Of a stretch of 64,000 bases of DNA, positions 60,764 through 64,000 are shown in pieces; within the stretch, counting starts at the first letter, position 1; each line of letters starts with the position of its first letter. A program made the translations under genes and the position numbers. The DNA is from Paramecium pentaurelia (taxonomy: Eukaryota; Ciliophora; Oligohymenophorea; Peniculida; Parameciidae). Where the stretch lies: NCBI GenBank assembly GCA_905183005.1, contig CAJJDO010000038.1:541495-605494 (forward strand), read 5' to 3'. Under the pieces are notes generated by a model that was not told where the DNA came from, did not search any database, and saw nothing but the letters and a program-made list of their open reading frames with translations.

Positions 60764-60994
60764 ATGAATGCATCTGATAGGGGTCTTTTAGTTCTACAAT
60801 CAGGGAATACTATTCAAAAAATTAAATTTCTTGGTTCAGTCCTAAAAATGAAGAATATTAAAAGGAAAATAGTAATGTTTATTGATTCAAATAATTTTCA
60901 ACTAGAAACCAAAGAACTTAAACTTTTGAAAGTATTTAAGAAAAATATTAATGGTATATAAAGATTATGTTATGAAATAATTACCAAATTATGA
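60764..60994 (+). CDS. Short ORF, doubtful
   Basis: A 76-codon ORF (MNASDRGLLVLQSGN, then a Lys-rich helix LKMKNIKRKIVMFID). It opens divergently 81 bp from the NAC-beta-like start. The first 25 residues look protein-like, but ORFs of this size arise by chance when TGA is the only stop. No family is recognised. Confidence 0.25.
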
Positions 60995-61268
60995 TTAGTT
61001 TGTTGATAAGTTATGGGCTTAATTTGTTTACGAGTGTAACAACAATTTGGTGAGTTTCCACAAGTGGACAAAAATAAAAGAAAATTTTTTAATGTTTTTT
61101 TGCAAGCATTTTATTGGTTTGTGAGGTTATCTTGTTAACTTTTATAAATTTTAATCAATCATATTGGAGAATATCATATTCCAACACCTATTACTATTTT
61201 ATTCAATAATATAAATTTGAAATAAAAGCAAAATTGTGGGAAAATTTTATTCAAATTTAAAGTTAATA

Positions 61269-61704
61269 ATGTTAAGCAAACCTAATAATTAGGATTCAAA
61301 CTACTCAACAGTAGAAATTAAGCAAGGAATAAAAAGGAGTGTGAAAGAAATTTCTAACTATGCCGAAATCAAAGCAAGCAAAGAATAATTTAAGGCAACG
61401 AAAATTAAACAAAAATCTTACATAAGATTAAAGCAATAAAACAGAGTCTATGCATTTCCATGCTACAATGATAACATCATAACACATCAAAAAGGAGAGA
61501 ATTAACTACTTCGACCAAGAGTAAATTATTATCAATTTATTTTAGAATTAAGATGATGATAATGAATCTGATGATGAAATTATATTTCAATCCTTGAGAT
61601 TCTCATTAAATACATTAGTAGAAGCTTTGCAAAATGAAAATAAGAGAAATTATTCATTTGCACAGTTTATTTCAAATGATTTATTAAATTCTCTTAATGA
61701 ATGA
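61269..61704 (+). CDS. Small basic hypothetical protein
   Basis: A 136-residue protein with one 25-nt intron (61521-61545). The N-terminal half is very basic (RSVKEISNYAEIKASKEQFK, TKIKQKSYIRLKQQNRVY), then FPCYNDNIITHQKGE, a short acidic patch after the intron (DDDNESDDE) and an amphipathic end (LRFSLNTLVEALQNE). Composition and the well-formed intron support a real gene. No family is recognised. Confidence 0.7.
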
Positions 61705-62331
61705 GATTATTCTTATTTGCTATAAATAAGTGATAATATCTAATATCATTTTTCTTTATGAATTTCTTAGGTAATAAATTGTTAAACATATTCTATTTTA
61801 ATCTTCGTTGGTTTCTCTTATACAAGAAAATACAAAGAACTTTTCATATAACTTGTTTTTATCAATTTTATTTTCAATATTTTTAGTTTCTTTGCACTCT
61901 CCCAAATAAAATTGAACCTTAATAAAATATAAATATTTAAATTTTTGGGGCAAAAGAGTTGTATAGATTTAGATTTTGTTATTCATTTTATATTTTCTTA
62001 GATTTTTCTTCATTTTTTAGTATTTATTCATCTATAGTTGACTTATTTTTTTTTTATGTAATTTCATTCATTTATACACTTTTTCTAAACAACTAATTAT
62101 CTTTTTATTTATTCTTATTTTTATTAGAATATTTCTTTGGGAACAATAAAATCTGTTTGATGTTGTCTAAGTTTTAAATCTTAAAAATGAATAAATTGAT
62201 TTAGTCATTTAAAATTAATAATTTAAGCCTTTAATGATTAATCTTACTTTATTTTTTACAAATATTTTTTTATTAATTTAAAGTTAGGAGTATTAAGATC
62301 ATTCTCGTACTTCAAAGAATTCATAAACAAA
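61705..62331. other. AT-rich intergenic stretch
   Basis: About 630 bp, with T-rich runs near 62045-62060. The frame of the 62332 ORF stays open for some way upstream. No other feature was recognised. Confidence 0.45.
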
Positions 62332-62640
62332 ATGTGGGGACAATTTTACTCTATCCCCTAAGATTTTGGAGTTGCGAAAGGGGTTATAAGGTTTTATGAG
62401 GTTTCTAATGGTGTTACTCATGGTTATCGTGACTTGTGTTTAAGGGTTTTTTTGCTAGGTTGTGATGGTGTTAACACCAAAGTTTATGTTTGCTGCAGGG
62501 GTTTTACATATCCTATATTTCAACAGGAGCAGGGGTTCATAAGGGGCAACCAAACCCCCTATGCCACCAGAGGTAATAGAAAGAGAAAAACAGAGGATGA
62601 GGATTAATCTGAACCAGAAGATGCAGGAGGAGAAAAATGA
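62332..62640 (+). CDS. Compositionally odd ORF, possible foreign gene
   Basis: A 102-residue ORF in a local GC-rich island. It starts MWGQFYSIPQDFGVAKGV, contains Cys pairs (DLCLRVFLLGCD, VYVCCRGFTYP) and ends with a nuclear-signal-like basic block plus an acidic tail (RGNRKRKTEDEDQSEPEDAGG). Glycine, valine and arginine are far commoner and lysine/asparagine rarer than in neighbouring genes, and codons use G and C more freely. Both other plus frames are also partly open, one giving a signal-peptide-like hydrophobic start (MRFLMVLLMVIVTCV). I do not recognise it. It could be transferred DNA, part of a mobile element, or a fast-evolving gene. Confidence 0.45.
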
Positions 62641-63211
62641 GAAAAAAAAAATCATCTGATGAATATAAAAATAATTTTAAGTAAAAACAATTGAAGTTCT
62701 TAATTAACCAATAATATTTTTAAGCAACAGTAACATTAAATCATAATTTTAAAATTTCTATTCAGAAGGAATTAAGAATTATTGATCAACCTATAAAAGT
62801 TATTGGAAAAAAATTTAAAATTATTTGGATAATTGATGAATTATAATTTTAGTAATCATTAACATAAACTTACATGTAGGTGTATGAGTTCACAATAATT
62901 AATATCTTTGATTTTCTTCTTTTTATATTTAGTTTTTTTATAGATTTATTATCCAATTAATCTAATATTTGAGGGGTATTAATCTCATTTTTGAAAATAA
63001 AATTATTTTCACACTATCCATCATTGTTTCTATTTTTCTTTTTCTTCAATTTACTCAATAGATTTGCTTTTGATAAAGGATGAGAGATTAAATAGGAGAC
63101 TTTTTGTAATTTTTAGTTCACCTCTCATGTATGGACAACACTTTAATTTTATGTGGGTCTAATTCATAACATGTGATAATTAGGATGAAGGTGGAGCTTA
63201 GAAATAAATAC
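62641..63211. other. AT-rich stretch before WD40 remnant
   Basis: About 570 bp. Short coherent peptides occur (PIKVIGKKFKIIW on the plus strand) and may belong to the decayed 5' part of the WD40 gene, but no model can be built. Confidence 0.4.
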
Positions 63212-63600
63212 TTTGAAAATTTTAAAATTGAAAATACTTCTTTAGTAGGAGCTAATTTAATTAAGTGTAATGTTAGTGGATCCTAATTTAATAATGTTAA
63301 ATAAGTGGAATAAATTTGATTGGAACATTATTATTAAATTGTAAATGGAAGAATATTAAGATCCATGAGTTGAATAAATTGGATGGTCATAGTGGATATG
63401 TTATGTGAGTCTGTATTTCTCCTGATGGTAATAGCTTCTGGTAGTAGAGATGAGTCTATCCATCTATGGGATGTCAAAACAGGATAATAAAAAGCCAAAT
63501 TATATGGTACTAGTGGTATATTTTCAGTCTGTTTCTCTCCTGATGGAAATACATTAGCTTCTGGTAGTGATGATGAGTCTATCCGTCTATGGGATGTCAA
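63212..63600 (+). pseudogene. Broken pentapeptide-like/WD40 repeat gene
   Basis: A remnant of the large Paramecium WD40 family. It starts with a pentapeptide-like leader (FENFKIENTSLVGANLIKC, SGSQFNNV), then, after a one- or two-base shift, NCKWKNIKIHELNKLDGHSG. A TGA at 63406 interrupts GYV...VCISPDG. The first repeat has lost five bases relative to the next (GGTAATAGCTTCTGG against GGAAATACATTAGCTTCTGG), which shifts it. The second repeat is intact: FSVCFSPDGNTLASGSDDES, IRLWDVKT. Homology stops abruptly at 63600, where a full gene would have many more repeats. Clearly a pseudogene. Confidence 0.85.
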
Positions 63601-64000
63601 AACTAACCTATATTAACCCTTAATTTAAATCTATTTTAATATACTTCTTGTGTCCAATATTTGTTGATAGAGTTCTATTTTATAGTTTTTTTCTTTTTTA
63701 ACAATCTAGAAGCATTACTAAAATGGAAATTAATTTAGCACATTTTAAAATATTATGAAATAGAACTTTTAGTTGCATGTATGCAATAATATCTTAAATC
63801 TTTGTAAACTGTTTTTTTGGTATTATTCTTATCATAACCAAGCATTTTCTATCAATTTATATTTCGAATGTGAATTGTATAAGATTTATAAAGTATATTC
63901 TACAACTAAATCTTTCAGCATTTACCATTTCTAAGTTTTCTAATCTTCTTATTTCTTGAGAGTGAATATATCTTATTCACAAAATAATATATTCTCAACT
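63601..64000. other. AT-rich right end, no gene seen
   Basis: The last 400 bp after the WD40 homology breaks off. No coherent frame and no telomeric repeat (G3T3/G4T2 type) was seen. Confidence 0.45.

Noticed and set aside
62350..62530. Telomeric repeats (GGGGTT/GGGTTT-like words)
   Set aside because: Words such as GGGGTTATAAGG and GGGGTTTTAC are single and irregular, not a tandem array.
62455..62655. 66-codon minus-strand hydrophobic ORF
   Set aside because: Overlaps the plus-strand 62332 ORF, which has better protein-like features; it reads as the complement of Glu/Lys codons.
1..64000. Window being germline (micronuclear) DNA full of internal eliminated sequences
   Set aside because: More than twenty genes are intact over tens of kb with only tiny GT-AG introns; germline DNA would show frequent TA-bounded interruptions.
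1..64000. tRNA genes
   Set aside because: I looked for T-arm-like GTTCRANNC words with a matching acceptor stem and found none convincing; a covariance-model scan could still reveal one.

Overview
The window looks like ciliate macronuclear DNA, almost certainly Paramecium or a close relative. It is very AT-rich. TAA and TAG are read as glutamine throughout the genes, and TGA is the only stop. Genes are cut by tiny introns, mostly 22-30 nt (extremes 17-18, 33 and possibly 50), nearly all starting GTA and ending TAG or AAG. About forty genes or gene remnants lie on both strands, often less than 100 bp apart. Gene models were built by hand: exons were joined so that the total was a multiple of three and the protein stayed coherent.

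From 0 to 10.4 kb: a Dpy-30-type protein, a hypothetical, a single-pass Cys-rich membrane protein, cytosolic aspartyl-tRNA synthetase, the splicing factor SNW1/SKIP, mitochondrial ribosomal protein bL27 and a coiled-coil protein. From 10.7 to 25 kb: a giant multi-TM protein of the ciliate TmcB-like family, the ribosome maturation factor SBDS with a zinc-finger tail, a secreted class 3 lipase, a coiled-coil protein and a dCache-domain receptor. From 25 to 36.5 kb: a complete formin, a lipid-anchored pseudokinase-MORN protein, a second secreted lipase, coiled-coil proteins and an Atg8 homologue with an unusual interruption.

From 36.5 to 50.6 kb: a second TmcB-like giant, Sec61 alpha, a coiled-coil protein, glutamine synthetase with a large palindrome upstream, an ENSA/ARPP19-like protein with a duplicated FDSADY motif, and a B-box-like zinc-binding protein. 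From 50.7 to 64 kb: decaying genes are mixed with good ones. The good ones include an adenylate kinase 7 homologue and a coiled-coil protein. TMEM222 carries one +1 frameshift. The decayed ones are a zinc-finger/coiled-coil gene with in-frame TGAs, an unresolved membrane-protein gene, a truncated NAC-beta-like gene and a broken WD40 gene near the right end. A compositionally odd 102-codon ORF lies at 62.3 kb.

The content is mostly housekeeping (translation, splicing, secretion, autophagy, nitrogen assimilation), ciliary/cytoskeletal (Dpy-30, AK7, coiled coils, formin) and sensory (TmcB-like, Cache). Neighbouring genes do not form an obvious operon-like pathway. No rRNA, tRNA, CRISPR or intact transposon was recognised.
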